From IMG/VR virus record IMGVR_UViG_3300037852_000072, positions 1-38,796 of that record: DNA of 38,796 nucleotides. The stretch is one strand, 5' to 3'. Source of the stretch: a virus. Position numbers and translations under genes: made by a program. The notes beneath the pieces were generated by a model. It did not search any database. It worked only from the letters and a program-made list of their open reading frames with translations, and was not told the origin of the DNA. The first letter of the stretch is position 1; each line of letters starts with the position of its first letter. Shown piece after piece: positions 9,241-17,250 of this stretch.

Positions 9241-11597
9241 TAGATGCTGGCCTCCAATCCAAATTCGTGAACGACGAGCGGCCCAGGGGTGTCTTTGATA
9301 ACGCATACCCGCGGATCAAAAGCCCGACCAAGCGGTCGCCAGCGCTCGGCTTCTTCGCGCAACGGCGGCGGCAACGTCGGATCGTCGTCCTGATTCCATG
9401 TGGTGATGCGGTATTGGTTCATCACTGTGCCGAGCGCTGGCCCCCCTGGGCGCTGGCGGCCAGCAAACAATCGTGCCATCAGAAACCCGGTTGAATTCGA
9501 CACATAAACCGCCATGCGCGATACACGACGCGGAAACATGCGCTGATGCACGCTCTGACCCGGCGAGGCGTCCGGCACGAACGGTTCCAGCGTCGCATTC
9601 CAGGCTTGACCGGCAATGAGTGTCGCGGCATTCAAATTCTCGCCGCCGTTGTTCTGCGGAATGATGAAGCCGTTGGCGTCGACGGTGTAGGTGCCCATCA
9701 TGCGGTAGCCCTGATCCATCAACGTCACGGTGGAGTTCGGGCCGGGAAAAACGTACAGCGGCCCCTTGCCACCAGGTGGGGCAAAGGGTGCCGGCAGACT
9801 GTTCACCGACAAGGCGCCGTCGAGATATTGCGTGGCGTCCAGTTTTTCGACGATGCTCACCGCCGTCACGCCATTGGGTGCGTAGCTTGTCGTAAAAATT
9901 ATGTCGCCGCCCTGTGCCGAGACCCACTTGTCGGTCTTGACCGGCCCGTGGCCGAGCCACGGCAGCCAGCCGATCTTGGGCTTGCCTTCCGGGCCGACAT
10001 CGAGCAGCCCCTGCTTGATGGCGTAACGGCCGACGATGCAGTCGCCACTGGCCAGCAAAATGAAGGCGTATAGTTCCTCGAATTGCGATGGCGCCTGCTG
10101 CACGGCGATGGCGATGGCCGGCGATGCCGTGAACAGATGCGAGTGGAATTCCGACACGTTGTCGACGATGTGCGGCCGGTAATAGGCGCCCGGCGTCTGC
10201 ACTGCCGCGACCTGAGTGCCACCGGCTTTCATGTAGAGGATCGATTGTCCAGCCGGCTGCGGGCGCACGTTCGGCATACAGCCTTCGCTACTGAGAAGAT
10301 TGAACGAGACAGACCCCGGCACAAGCGGATTTTGCGCAGTGATCGGGATGTATTGGACATTCTTATCGGTAAAGACGAATTCCGACGATTCCATGCCGGG
10401 CACGACAAACAGGATTTGCACTTTGCCTGGCGCGAGTTCGAAGATCGCATCGTCCGGTAGCGCGTCGATCAAAAAGTCGCTGGGCAAGCCAATGGCAGAC
10501 CACGCAATGGCGCTCGGCACGGACGGAAAGTTGCAAAAACCAAGCCGGCCCTGATCGTAGAACACCGAAGTAGGATAGCCACGAAAAAGGTTCATGACCT
10601 CGTCGTCCCAGATTGAAACGCCGCCGGGCGGCCCGAACGATTGAGAGGCACCGAGAGTTGCCGCCCAAGATGGCCCGGTAATAATCTCATTGGGAGCAAA
10701 CGAAAAAACTGTCGCATTCGCCGCAGAGCCTATCGGAATAAGCTGTACGGCAATATTCACGGAAGTCACGGCGAGAATGATGCCATGGGCGCTGGACGTT
10801 GCCCCGATTATTTCATCGCCAACGCTGGCAACGCCGACAGTGCTACCGGCCGTCGATACCGTCATAGTAGCCGCCATCGTCTGCTCGATTGTCGCCGTGA
10901 CGTGCGTGCTATCGGTAAATGCGGTAATCAGAAATTGCCGGCCTAGATATTGCATTCTCGTGCCGACCATCCCCGCGACAAATAAGGCCGACGATGCGGT
11001 TACGGTCGTGCTGGCGCCAGCCAGTCCGCTACCAAATGACAGCGTGATACCGATCGGCGATATGCGGTAAAATAACGTCTGCTTTTGACCTCCGGCCGTA
11101 ATTGTTTCAGCATATGTCGTGAGTGTCCATGTGCTGGTTTGCGATATGCCATCCCAGCTCAGGACTTGCGGCACATTGAGCGGGGCACCATCGCCGTAAG
11201 TGATATAGATCGACAGCGCCGAGCCGGCTGCCACGACAAAGACAATGTTCTTGACCGTCGCCGTCGTCCACGGAATGTTGGTCGCGCCGTCGCCTTTTTT
11301 GGTTGAATTGAAAACCTGTGTTCCGGCAGCATTGCGAATCCGCAGATAGCCGTTGCCGAAGATCAGATAGAACACGTTCCCCGGCGACATCAGCACTTCT
11401 TCGACGCGGCCGGTCTCGGGGAACAGCGCCGTGCGGCCGGGACGATTGGTCGCCGCACCGGAATTGAGAATGCGCCAGTTGGACGCCTGCCGCGCGCCGA
11501 TCTTCATGATCGGGTTTTCGTCGGCACGCTTCATGGCAACGTCGAGTTCGCCGCCCGAAAAGTCCCGCTGTGCGCCTACGATTTTTGCTATGGCCAT
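9240..11597 (-). CDS. Tail tubular protein B (tail nozzle, T7 gp12-like)
   Basis: A 785-residue beta-rich protein. The N-terminus has the nozzle signature: FSGGELDVAM, then GARQASNWRILNSGAATNRPG and an R-x-A-L-F-P-E-T stretch. Other recognisable parts are the FRGYPTSVFYDQGRLGF block near residues 340-360 and TDKNVQYIPITAQNPLVPGS near 410. In T7-like phages this hexameric protein forms the distal tail tube and carries the fibres. It lies directly behind tail tubular protein A, as in T7. The start ATG 11597 is 9 nt after the stop of protein A. There is no signal peptide, unlike several neighbours. Confidence 0.85.
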   Translation of the reverse strand: MAIAKIVGAQRDFSGGELDVAMKRADENPIMKIGARQASNWRILNSGAATNRPGRTALFPETGRVEEVLMSPGNVFYLIFGNGYLRIRNAAGTQVFNSTKKGDGATNIPWTTATVKNIVFVVAAGSALSIYITYGDGAPLNVPQVLSWDGISQTSTWTLTTYAETITAGGQKQTLFYRISPIGITLSFGSGLAGASTTVTASSALFVAGMVGTRMQYLGRQFLITAFTDSTHVTATIEQTMAATMTVSTAGSTVGVASVGDEIIGATSSAHGIILAVTSVNIAVQLIPIGSAANATVFSFAPNEIITGPSWAATLGASQSFGPPGGVSIWDDEVMNLFRGYPTSVFYDQGRLGFCNFPSVPSAIAWSAIGLPSDFLIDALPDDAIFELAPGKVQILFVVPGMESSEFVFTDKNVQYIPITAQNPLVPGSVSFNLLSSEGCMPNVRPQPAGQSILYMKAGGTQVAAVQTPGAYYRPHIVDNVSEFHSHLFTASPAIAIAVQQAPSQFEELYAFILLASGDCIVGRYAIKQGLLDVGPEGKPKIGWLPWLGHGPVKTDKWVSAQGGDIIFTTSYAPNGVTAVSIVEKLDATQYLDGALSVNSLPAPFAPPGGKGPLYVFPGPNSTVTLMDQGYRMMGTYTVDANGFIIPQNNGGENLNAATLIAGQAWNATLEPFVPDASPGQSVHQRMFPRRVSRMAVYVSNSTGFLMARLFAGRQRPGGPALGTVMNQYRITTWNQDDDPTLPPPLREEAERWRPLGRAFDPRVCVIKDTPGPLVVHEFGLEASI

Positions 11598-11606
11598 GGG
11601 CTACCC

Positions 11607-12344
11607 CTAGCCTGGGATGCCCGAATTACTCCAACCGTCGATACCGATCTGCGGCCACGGCCGGCGCACGCGGCGCGACGCTTCGATGCGCGAGTTGAAG
11701 AACTGCCGCTTGGGCTTCTGCTGGTCGTAGCGGGTGCGCGCAAGCTGCAGCATCCGCTCGCCGGCCATCCACATCTTGTCGCCCTCGGCTGTGTCCTCGT
11801 GCAGCCCGCGGTAGATGCCGGACATGACGAAGGACTGCAGCGCCAGGATCAGCGTCGGCGTGCCGTTCTGCACGTCGGTCAGCGGCCCGGAATTGGAGAT
11901 ATATTTGAGCATGATGGTCGACGGCGTGACGGTGCCGGCCGGTGGCGGGGGCGGCCCGCCCTGCGCATTGCAGACGATGACCGGCCCGGTCGGGGTGCCC
12001 ATGATGTCGTAGAGCACCGGCTGCGCGGTGGTCTGGCTGACCGGATCGTTCACGTCCTGATTGATCTTGAGCCAGACGATATGGACCAGATCGCTCGGGA
12101 TCGGATAGGCGGTGTCCCAATCGGTGTCGCTCGGCGCCGTCGGGCTCGGCTGCAGCGTCACTACCAGGGCGGCATAGCCCCAACTGTGGCTTTCCATGGC
12201 AAAGCCGAGGCCGCGGTCATAGGCCGGCGAGCAGACGTTCCACTCGTCGCTTCCGTCATCCGCGACAGCGATAGTATTGTCGCCACAACTTACAAGAGCA
12301 GAGTTGAGAAGCGTCAATTTATCAATAGGAAAGGGATATGACAT
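11607..12344 (-). CDS. Tail tubular protein A (adaptor, T7 gp11-like)
   Basis: A 245-residue protein whose ends match the adaptor family: an N-terminal helix (DKLTLLNSALVSCGDNTI) followed by DEWNVCSPAYDRGLGFAMES and the aromatic HSWGYAA, where T7-like adaptors have a conserved W. The C-terminal half has a helical block (SFVMSGIYRGLHEDTAEGDKM, then ARTRYDQQKPKR) that would contact the portal. Its middle holds a Pro-rich insertion (GGPPPPPAG). It forms the ring between portal and nozzle. The order A then B on the minus strand agrees with the cassette. Confidence 0.8.
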   Translation of the reverse strand: MSYPFPIDKLTLLNSALVSCGDNTIAVADDGSDEWNVCSPAYDRGLGFAMESHSWGYAALVVTLQPSPTAPSDTDWDTAYPIPSDLVHIVWLKINQDVNDPVSQTTAQPVLYDIMGTPTGPVIVCNAQGGPPPPPAGTVTPSTIMLKYISNSGPLTDVQNGTPTLILALQSFVMSGIYRGLHEDTAEGDKMWMAGERMLQLARTRYDQQKPKRQFFNSRIEASRRVRRPWPQIGIDGWSNSGIPG

Positions 12345-12411
12345 TGGCTGCCCCCCTGTTCCGTTTGAAAGTTTCTATTCGCTTGGCAACAATCGCCGGG
12401 TCCATTTTCAT
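12322..12411 (-). CDS. Very small ORF, possible remnant
   Basis: A 29-residue frame beginning MKMDPAIVAKRIETF starts at an ATG overlapping the stop of the 52-residue gene (ATGA) and runs 23 nt into the adaptor gene. The motif is vaguely like the short DNA-binding repeats (NUMOD3 type) found at the end of GIY-YIG homing endonucleases, which would fit the preceding gene. It may simply be a leader that couples translation to the adaptor. Confidence 0.3.
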   Translation of the reverse strand: MKMDPAIVAKRIETFKRNRGAANVISLSY

Positions 12412-12566
12412 TCCCTTGACCCATGAGCTATTAAATGCGCACGGCGCCAGCGCAGCCGTTTAGCGCTCACGCCCACATAGCGCTTGCCATTCATCCGATT
12501 CGTGGCGGCACCCCAGGCAGAAACTGCACCACGATATTTTTTGAACGTCATGGTGTCGGTCGCCAT
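12408..12566 (-). CDS. 52-residue protein resembling a GIY-YIG nuclease fragment
   Basis: ATG 12566 overlaps the stop of the fibre-like gene (TAATG). Residues 21-45 (ATNRMNGKRYVGVSAKRL and on to RWRRAH) resemble the core of GIY-YIG nucleases, where N-x-x-N-G-K-x-Y-[IV]-G-x-[ST] is followed by R-W-x-x-H. The normal family domain is about 90 residues, so the catalytic C-terminal Glu region is absent. The first GIY part is also poor (AVSAWGA in place of GxIYxI). I read it as a decayed or minimal homing endonuclease between two virion genes; the alternative is a chance likeness in a small basic protein. Confidence 0.5.
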   Translation of the reverse strand: MATDTMTFKKYRGAVSAWGAATNRMNGKRYVGVSAKRLRWRRAHLIAHGSRE

Positions 12567-13720
12567 TAGCTGGCTGGGTAGATGATAAAGATGGTGATGA
12601 CTTTAAGACTTAGGGTTGCGTTTGTGACTGCGCCTGCCGCGCCGGTTAGAAACTGCGCAGTCGATGTATTTATGATCGCCTGTGGAATGGCATTCACAGT
12701 TCCAACAACAGTGCCGCTCACTTTCGCATATGACTGATTGGGGACAGCCACAGGCAACGAAATCTTGGATTGAGTAGCGTCAGCCGTGCTAGGGTACGTA
12801 AGAGAACCATAAACAAAGACAAGATTTCCAATCCTGCAAAACTGCGCATTAACTGCGGTAAATGTAAGACTTGCACCACTCTGATCGGTCGGCGTCCACG
12901 CGGCACAAACAGTTGAGCCGGCTAGTGGTGCTGGATTGATCGAAAACTGCGTATAAGTCAGAGGATCGGTCCCAACCGTCGCCACCGCAGACGTGAGCAG
13001 CCACGACGTGGTGCCGTTCACCGTTCCATTGACTACCGGAATGGCCCCGGTGTTGTTGATGTCGCTCGGCGCATCGTAGTCGAGTGCACGCGTCAGGATC
13101 GGCGGCAGGATGCCGGTCTGCAATTGGGTGACGTAGTAGATGCCGTTGAACGCGCCAGAGGGGGATTGCGTGTCGTTCTTGATAAGCACGCGCTGATTGA
13201 GTGCCGTAAAGGTGAAGCCATCGACGGCAAAAGCGGTGTTGACCGAGCCCGTAAAAAACGCACCGATGCCCGCAGCGCCGTTGTTATAGGTCAACCCGCT
13301 GGTGTCAGAGGCTTGCGTGGTTGCGGCCTGCACGGCGACCGCTGGATTTACACCCGCGACAGCGTTAGCGACCGCCGTAGTGACGAAAGCTGTAGTGGCA
13401 AGTTGCGTCGTATTTGTTGCCGCCGCCGCCGTTGGCGCGGCGGGGGTGCCGGTAAAAGTCGGTGAGGCGAGCGGTGCGGCACCAGTAATTCGACTGTCGT
13501 TGCCTTGTGCTGCGGTATTGGCGCCCGTGCCATAAGTGACTGAGATTGCGCCGGCCGTATTGGTGATCGTCGTGCCGTCCGGCTTGACGCCGCCGAGCGT
13601 CGATGAAGTGGCTGCGGGCAGCGTGTAAGATGAACCGCCACCACCCGGCAGCACGACTTGCGCCGACGCGGACGCGCCGATTAGGCAGGCCAGCGCGATA
13701 ACGATTACTCGTCGCATCAT
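12566..13720 (-). CDS. Fibre-like protein with signal peptide
   Basis: A 384-residue protein. Residues 1-21 are a clear Sec signal (MMRRVIVIALACLIGASASAQ). The mature part begins with a low-complexity Gly/Ser/Thr stretch, contains the collar repeat SPTFTGTPAAPTAA and TTQLATTAFV common in phage tail fibres, and a beta-rich C-terminus with FNGIYYVTQLQTG near the middle. Two Cys remain after the signal. The start pair ATGATG overlaps the previous stop (ATGA). A second side fibre or a head or tail decoration are both possible; the signal peptide is unexpected for either. Confidence 0.7.
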   Translation of the reverse strand: MMRRVIVIALACLIGASASAQVVLPGGGGSSYTLPAATSSTLGGVKPDGTTITNTAGAISVTYGTGANTAAQGNDSRITGAAPLASPTFTGTPAAPTAAAATNTTQLATTAFVTTAVANAVAGVNPAVAVQAATTQASDTSGLTYNNGAAGIGAFFTGSVNTAFAVDGFTFTALNQRVLIKNDTQSPSGAFNGIYYVTQLQTGILPPILTRALDYDAPSDINNTGAIPVVNGTVNGTTSWLLTSAVATVGTDPLTYTQFSINPAPLAGSTVCAAWTPTDQSGASLTFTAVNAQFCRIGNLVFVYGSLTYPSTADATQSKISLPVAVPNQSYAKVSGTVVGTVNAIPQAIINTSTAQFLTGAAGAVTNATLSLKVITIFIIYPAS

Positions 13721-14145
13721 TGGAAGTCAGCCGAGATTGCGCCGGTATCGGTTCCGGTGGTGTAAGTGTACGGCGTGGTTGCGCTGGTCATCAGGATCAC
13801 GATGCCGGCTGAATAAAACGCCGCCATCGGAATACGACTGAGCGAGCACCCCCGCGCACTGGTGTCGAAATAGCACCAATCAAGCACCAAAGAGCCGGTC
13901 AAAGCTCCGGTGCCCGGTGCTGCGGTGCCGTTATAGGCAATGCAAAACCCGGCCGCGCCGCCGGCGATGCCGGTGCAGTTGAAGCCAAGCAGAGAGCCAG
14001 GGGTCGCTTTCGCCACAAGCGATGTGCCGAGCGCCGTTGTCGCGGCGTGATTGGTCGCGGCCTGCGCGTGCGCGGCGGTCGGCGCAAAGAAAAGCGCCGC
14101 AGCGAAAGCCGCAGCGCGAGTTAGCATGGGCGACTGTAACCACAT
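13717..14145 (-). CDS. Secreted-type small protein in the virion cluster
   Basis: A 142-residue protein with an N-terminal signal (MLTRAAAFAAALFFAPTAAHA is its core, starting at residue 7; ATG 14127 is the alternative start). The mature part holds four Cys (FNCTG, GFCIA, DWCYF, RGCSL), a number that fits two disulfides, and ends in a beta-rich region (YSAGIVILMTSAT). I do not know a function. It is followed by the fibre-like gene with a 4-nt overlap. AGGGAG lies about 10 nt before ATG 14145. Confidence 0.7.
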   Translation of the reverse strand: MWLQSPMLTRAAAFAAALFFAPTAAHAQAATNHAATTALGTSLVAKATPGSLLGFNCTGIAGGAAGFCIAYNGTAAPGTGALTGSLVLDWCYFDTSARGCSLSRIPMAAFYSAGIVILMTSATTPYTYTTGTDTGAISADFQ

Positions 14146-14160
14146 GCGGGGAGGTCTCCC

Positions 14161-14835
14161 TTATGTCATCGTCGCGGCGCCGTAGGACGACACTTCATCC
14201 CAATCGATTGAGCAGGCCCAATTCCAGGTGCCGGTCGCCGGAACCGTCGCCTGAATGACAAAGCCCTCGCCAGTGCCGGCAAAGACGAGCGGCCAATCGC
14301 CGGGGACGGCACGATAGACTTCCGTGTCGCCGACGATCGAAATGAAGGTGCCGGTGCCGACGCCGTTCAAGAGCGTGCGGAACGGATTGGCGTCGAGCGT
14401 GCGCGTGCCGGCCGTCAGCGTCGCAGTGGCCGATGCCTGAATGGCCGCCTGTGTCGTGGCAAAGCTGGTGCGCGCCTTGGCGTTGTTGGTCGTGAGCGTG
14501 ACCGCAGCGCCGCCGGTATCCTGCACCGTGAACGCGCGGGCGATCAGAAAATCGAATTTGACGGTGCCGGCGGTAAATCCGGTGCCGAGCACGTTGGCAG
14601 TGAACTTGATGCGTCGGATCAGCGCCAGCGATGTAAGCACAACAGCGGGTTTCCACAGAAACGCAAGGATCGGCGCAGCGCCGCCCAAGCCGGCCGCCAT
14701 CGTGCCGCTGACGACGCTGGCGCTGTAGGAGCCCTGCGCGCCAACGTCGTTGGGCCGCAGCACGGAGCGCTGCGCGCGCGTATTGGTTTCGACCTCGTTT
14801 ACGGTCCCGCCAACACCTTGCAGTTGGGTCGTCAT
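14161..14835 (-). CDS. Conserved phage virion-cluster protein, unknown function
   Basis: A 224-residue Ala/Thr/Val-rich beta protein without signal peptide. It contains SVLRPNDVGAQGSYSASV and MAAGLGGAAPILAFLW, a middle part with KFDFLIARAFTVQDTGG, and the ending EGFVIQATVPATGTW followed by the acidic SIDWDEVSSYG. I recall this overall pattern from uncharacterised genes between capsid and tail genes in rhizobial prophages. AGGAG stands 9 nt before the ATG. A surface or head-fibre role is possible but cannot be read from the sequence. Confidence 0.7.
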   Translation of the reverse strand: MTTQLQGVGGTVNEVETNTRAQRSVLRPNDVGAQGSYSASVVSGTMAAGLGGAAPILAFLWKPAVVLTSLALIRRIKFTANVLGTGFTAGTVKFDFLIARAFTVQDTGGAAVTLTTNNAKARTSFATTQAAIQASATATLTAGTRTLDANPFRTLLNGVGTGTFISIVGDTEVYRAVPGDWPLVFAGTGEGFVIQATVPATGTWNWACSIDWDEVSSYGAATMT

Positions 14836-14846
14836 ATTTCAATCTC

Positions 14847-15350
14847 CTATGGCGAGAACGCCCAAGCCACGTTCCATTTGCCGTAAGGCATGGGGTCTGG
14901 CGGGATCGGTGAAGTCAGGCCCGGCCGCGGTACGCCGGTAATCACGACATTGCCGTTGCCGTCCGCATAACCGGAAACCTGCGGCGCATCGGCGATATGC
15001 TCGTCGATGCTGTGATCGGCGGTGGCGGCCGGCAAAATCCACGCATCGACAATCGCATTCGGATCGCCGGCGTCGACGGCAGGCACCAATGTCTGCGCCC
15101 AGTCCGAGCCAGGAAAGGCGCCGAAGTCGATAAGCGCAGTGCCGGAGGTCGGCGACGTGCCGCCGCCCGAGCCCGGCTGCCAATAGGCCCAGCCCTTTGC
15201 GGTGAAATACGGCGCGTCCTGCACATCGACGGTCACGCGGCCAAGCTGATCGATGCTGTAGCGCTTGCCCGTGATCGGGCCGGTCGCGCCTTCGGCATGA
15301 CCGCCGGCCCCGGTAAATCCCCTGATGCGCTGCAGCGTGACGGTGGCCAT
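14847..15350 (-). CDS. Probable virion protein with two beta domains
   Basis: I start this 167-residue protein at ATG 15350 (MATVTLQRIRGF), 8 nt after the previous stop, with TAAGG before it; a longer frame would enter the preceding gene. The N-terminal part ends in KRYSIDQLGRVTVDVQDA and FTAKGWAYW, a small head-associated fold seen in other phages. After a Gly/Ser linker, the second part (ALIDFGAFPGSDWAQTLV, then DAWILPAATADHSIDEH) resembles a domain common in minor virion proteins. The exact role is unknown. Confidence 0.65.
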   Translation of the reverse strand: MATVTLQRIRGFTGAGGHAEGATGPITGKRYSIDQLGRVTVDVQDAPYFTAKGWAYWQPGSGGGTSPTSGTALIDFGAFPGSDWAQTLVPAVDAGDPNAIVDAWILPAATADHSIDEHIADAPQVSGYADGNGNVVITGVPRPGLTSPIPPDPMPYGKWNVAWAFSP

Positions 15351-15357
15351 CTGCGCC

Positions 15358-15951
15358 TTAGAAGTAAGAGTAGAGGATTGTGATGTTGATCGAGCCGGAA
15401 TTGCACGACGTATGGCAGGCGACCAGGATTTGGAATGCAGCCGGCGCGCCGGAATTGGCATCCAGCCGCGTCAATGCCGAATCGGCGACTGTCACCGTGG
15501 CATTGGCGCCGAGCGCAACAGCGGAGGCATATTCAGTTGCCGAAGTGGAATCGCCGATGTCGACGCCGCCGGTGATAGAATGGCCCGCCGTCTCAGCCAG
15601 CACGACCATGGTGATGACGGCGCTGGCCGGCAGCGTGATCGTCGAGGTCGATGACGTGGTCGACGCCGTGATGCCGGTCTGGATCAGCGTGAAGGTATTT
15701 GGGCCATAGGTGAAACCCTGAGACAGCGCCCAGCCGACATCGCCGGACGCGATCAGCGCGCAGCCGGCGCCGTTGAGACTGTAGGCGACATTGGTATTCG
15801 GATTGACGATGCGCTGCGGCCCAGCGGCCCCGCCTGCCGGGCGTGGCTGGCAAAGCCAGGCATGAGCGGTCTGGGTCGAAGCCGCCGCATGGGCGGGCAG
15901 CGACGCCAGCACCAGCGCCAGACCGAAAACAAACGATGCAATGCGCTTCAT
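15358..15951 (-). CDS. Secreted-type virion-cluster protein
   Basis: A 197-residue protein starting at ATG 15951, which overlaps the previous stop (ATGA). Residues 1-22 are a textbook signal peptide (MKRIASFVFGLALVLASLPAHA). The mature part has four Cys (WLCQP, AGCAL, and a C-x3-C pair in VACHTSC), then Thr/Ser-rich beta strands, and ends in an aromatic run (ILYSYF) as many membrane- or trimer-assembled beta proteins do. No known family is recognised. It shares the even-Cys, signal-bearing form with three other genes here. Confidence 0.7.
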   Translation of the reverse strand: MKRIASFVFGLALVLASLPAHAAASTQTAHAWLCQPRPAGGAAGPQRIVNPNTNVAYSLNGAGCALIASGDVGWALSQGFTYGPNTFTLIQTGITASTTSSTSTITLPASAVITMVVLAETAGHSITGGVDIGDSTSATEYASAVALGANATVTVADSALTRLDANSGAPAAFQILVACHTSCNSGSINITILYSYF

Positions 15952-16391
15952 GGCGTTGCCCTCTGCTGTCCAAATTGCGGGTCGGCGGCGCGCGCCCTGT
16001 TGAGTTCGTTGGCTTCGGCCTCGGCCATTTCCTCGGCCTCGACCTGTGCCCGCCCCGGCTTGACGCCGCGCGGCAGGTCGAGCTTGAAGCGATCCGGTTC
16101 GACATTCATGGCGTGGCGCGCATCGATGCCCCACAGTTCCACCTTGACCGGGCCGCCCTTCTCGTCATGCCATTCCAGGTGCGCGCGCTTGGCCGCGGCG
16201 TAATCGCGAAGCTGCTGCTTGTAGCGCTCCAGGGCGTCCTCATGCTCGACCTGCGCGGCGGCGAGGTCGGCGCCTTTGAGCTTGCTCGCGTCCGGCTCGA
16301 CCGGAGCCTCGGGCGCAACCGGGCGCTTCGGCCCGCAGTCCCACAGGTCGACCTTGCCGTTGCGTTTGATGCGGCGCTCGAGCGGGTCCAT
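15948..16391 (-). CDS. Small protein A of a related pair
   Basis: A 147-residue charged protein. Residues 73-105 (EWHDEKGGPVKVELW, then GIDARHAMNVEPDRFKL) align with the next gene upstream (AWHEKNKEPIKIKMA, then AIDANHAVAADPERYEI): the same spacing of W-H, P-[VI]-K-[VI], I-D-A-x-H-A and P-[DE]-R. The rest is helical and Glu/Ala-rich, possibly coiled coil. The start overlaps the previous stop (TAATG type). Its function is unknown; the position directly behind the cement protein points to head assembly. Confidence 0.65.
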   Translation of the reverse strand: MDPLERRIKRNGKVDLWDCGPKRPVAPEAPVEPDASKLKGADLAAAQVEHEDALERYKQQLRDYAAAKRAHLEWHDEKGGPVKVELWGIDARHAMNVEPDRFKLDLPRGVKPGRAQVEAEEMAEAEANELNRARAADPQFGQQRATP

Positions 16392-16756
16392 TAGTGTTCC
16401 TGTTCCGTGGTCGGGCCGCCGAATAGCGGCCCTGTCTCGGGTTCGACCGTCGGCGTCTCGTCCGCCTTTTCGAGCGCGTCAAGCCGCGCCTCGATATTGC
16501 TCAGACGGCTTTCCGGATCGCCGGATTTGCGGCTCATATTCTCGCGCTCGACAATCTCGTAACGCTCCGGATCGGCCGCGACGGCATGGTTGGCGTCGAT
16601 TGCGGCCATCTTGATCTTGATCGGTTCCTTGTTCTTTTCGTGCCAAGCCTCGCGCTCAGCCCGAGCCGTCTTGTGCGCGGCCTTGTCATTGTCGTCGGCT
16701 TCGGCGCCGAGCGGCTTGGGCTCGGATGGTCCCTTGTCGAGTACGGTGATCAGCAT
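16391..16756 (-). CDS. Small protein B of a related pair
   Basis: A 121-residue acidic, helical protein containing the same motif as its downstream neighbour (WHEKNKEPIKIKMAAIDANH). After this motif it has a predicted coiled coil (SRLSNIEARLDALEKAD) of about 25 residues, absent in the other copy. The two genes abut by one base. Divergence after tandem duplication is the simplest reading. Confidence 0.65.
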   Translation of the reverse strand: MLITVLDKGPSEPKPLGAEADDNDKAAHKTARAEREAWHEKNKEPIKIKMAAIDANHAVAADPERYEIVERENMSRKSGDPESRLSNIEARLDALEKADETPTVEPETGPLFGGPTTEQEH

Positions 16757-16758
16757 GA

Positions 16759-17241
16759 TCAGACCTCCGGCAGAACGGCGAAGAAGCCTTCGATGCCGAT
16801 CGAAGGTCCGGTGCCGCCGACGATGACGTAAACCGCCGCGTACTGGTACAGCGCGCCGGCCACATTGGTTGAGAACATGATCTCGTAGCGGCCGACCACT
16901 GCGGCCTGGGCGTTGACGATGTCGCCGGTATTGGCCGCGGCCAGATCGAGGCCGCCGGCATTGACGACCTTGCCCGCCGGAAACGTCGGATCGTTGGAGA
17001 GCACGACGCGGATTTTGTAGCTCTCGTCGGCGGTGGCGATGTTGAGCGCTGTCACGTCGACCACGGCAACTGCGTCGATGCGCGCCTGTTGCGTAGGCGT
17101 GGTGCCCTGGTTGCCGCCGAGATCGACGATGCCGTTGGCGCCGAGCGATTGCGTGTAGCCGTTGGCGGTGATCGCGGCGGCATTGTCCGCGAACTGCAGA
17201 TTTACGTCGAAAGTGTATGTGCGATCATTCGGGAAGGACAT
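16759..17241 (-). CDS. Capsid cement/decoration protein (Bbp16-like)
   Basis: A 160-residue beta-rich protein directly after the major capsid gene. The end (GRYEIMFSTNVAGALYQYAA followed by VYVIVGGTGPSIGIEGFFAV) resembles the Bordetella phage Bbp16 capsid cement protein, whose members have Y-E-I-x-F near a Y-x-R-x-Y strand and a short Gly-rich turn. It would stabilise the shell from outside. AAGGAGACACC precedes the ATG with ideal spacing, suggesting high expression, as expected for a particle component. Confidence 0.65.
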   Translation of the reverse strand: MSFPNDRTYTFDVNLQFADNAAAITANGYTQSLGANGIVDLGGNQGTTPTQQARIDAVAVVDVTALNIATADESYKIRVVLSNDPTFPAGKVVNAGGLDLAAANTGDIVNAQAAVVGRYEIMFSTNVAGALYQYAAVYVIVGGTGPSIGIEGFFAVLPEV

Positions 17242-17250
17242 GGTGTCTCC

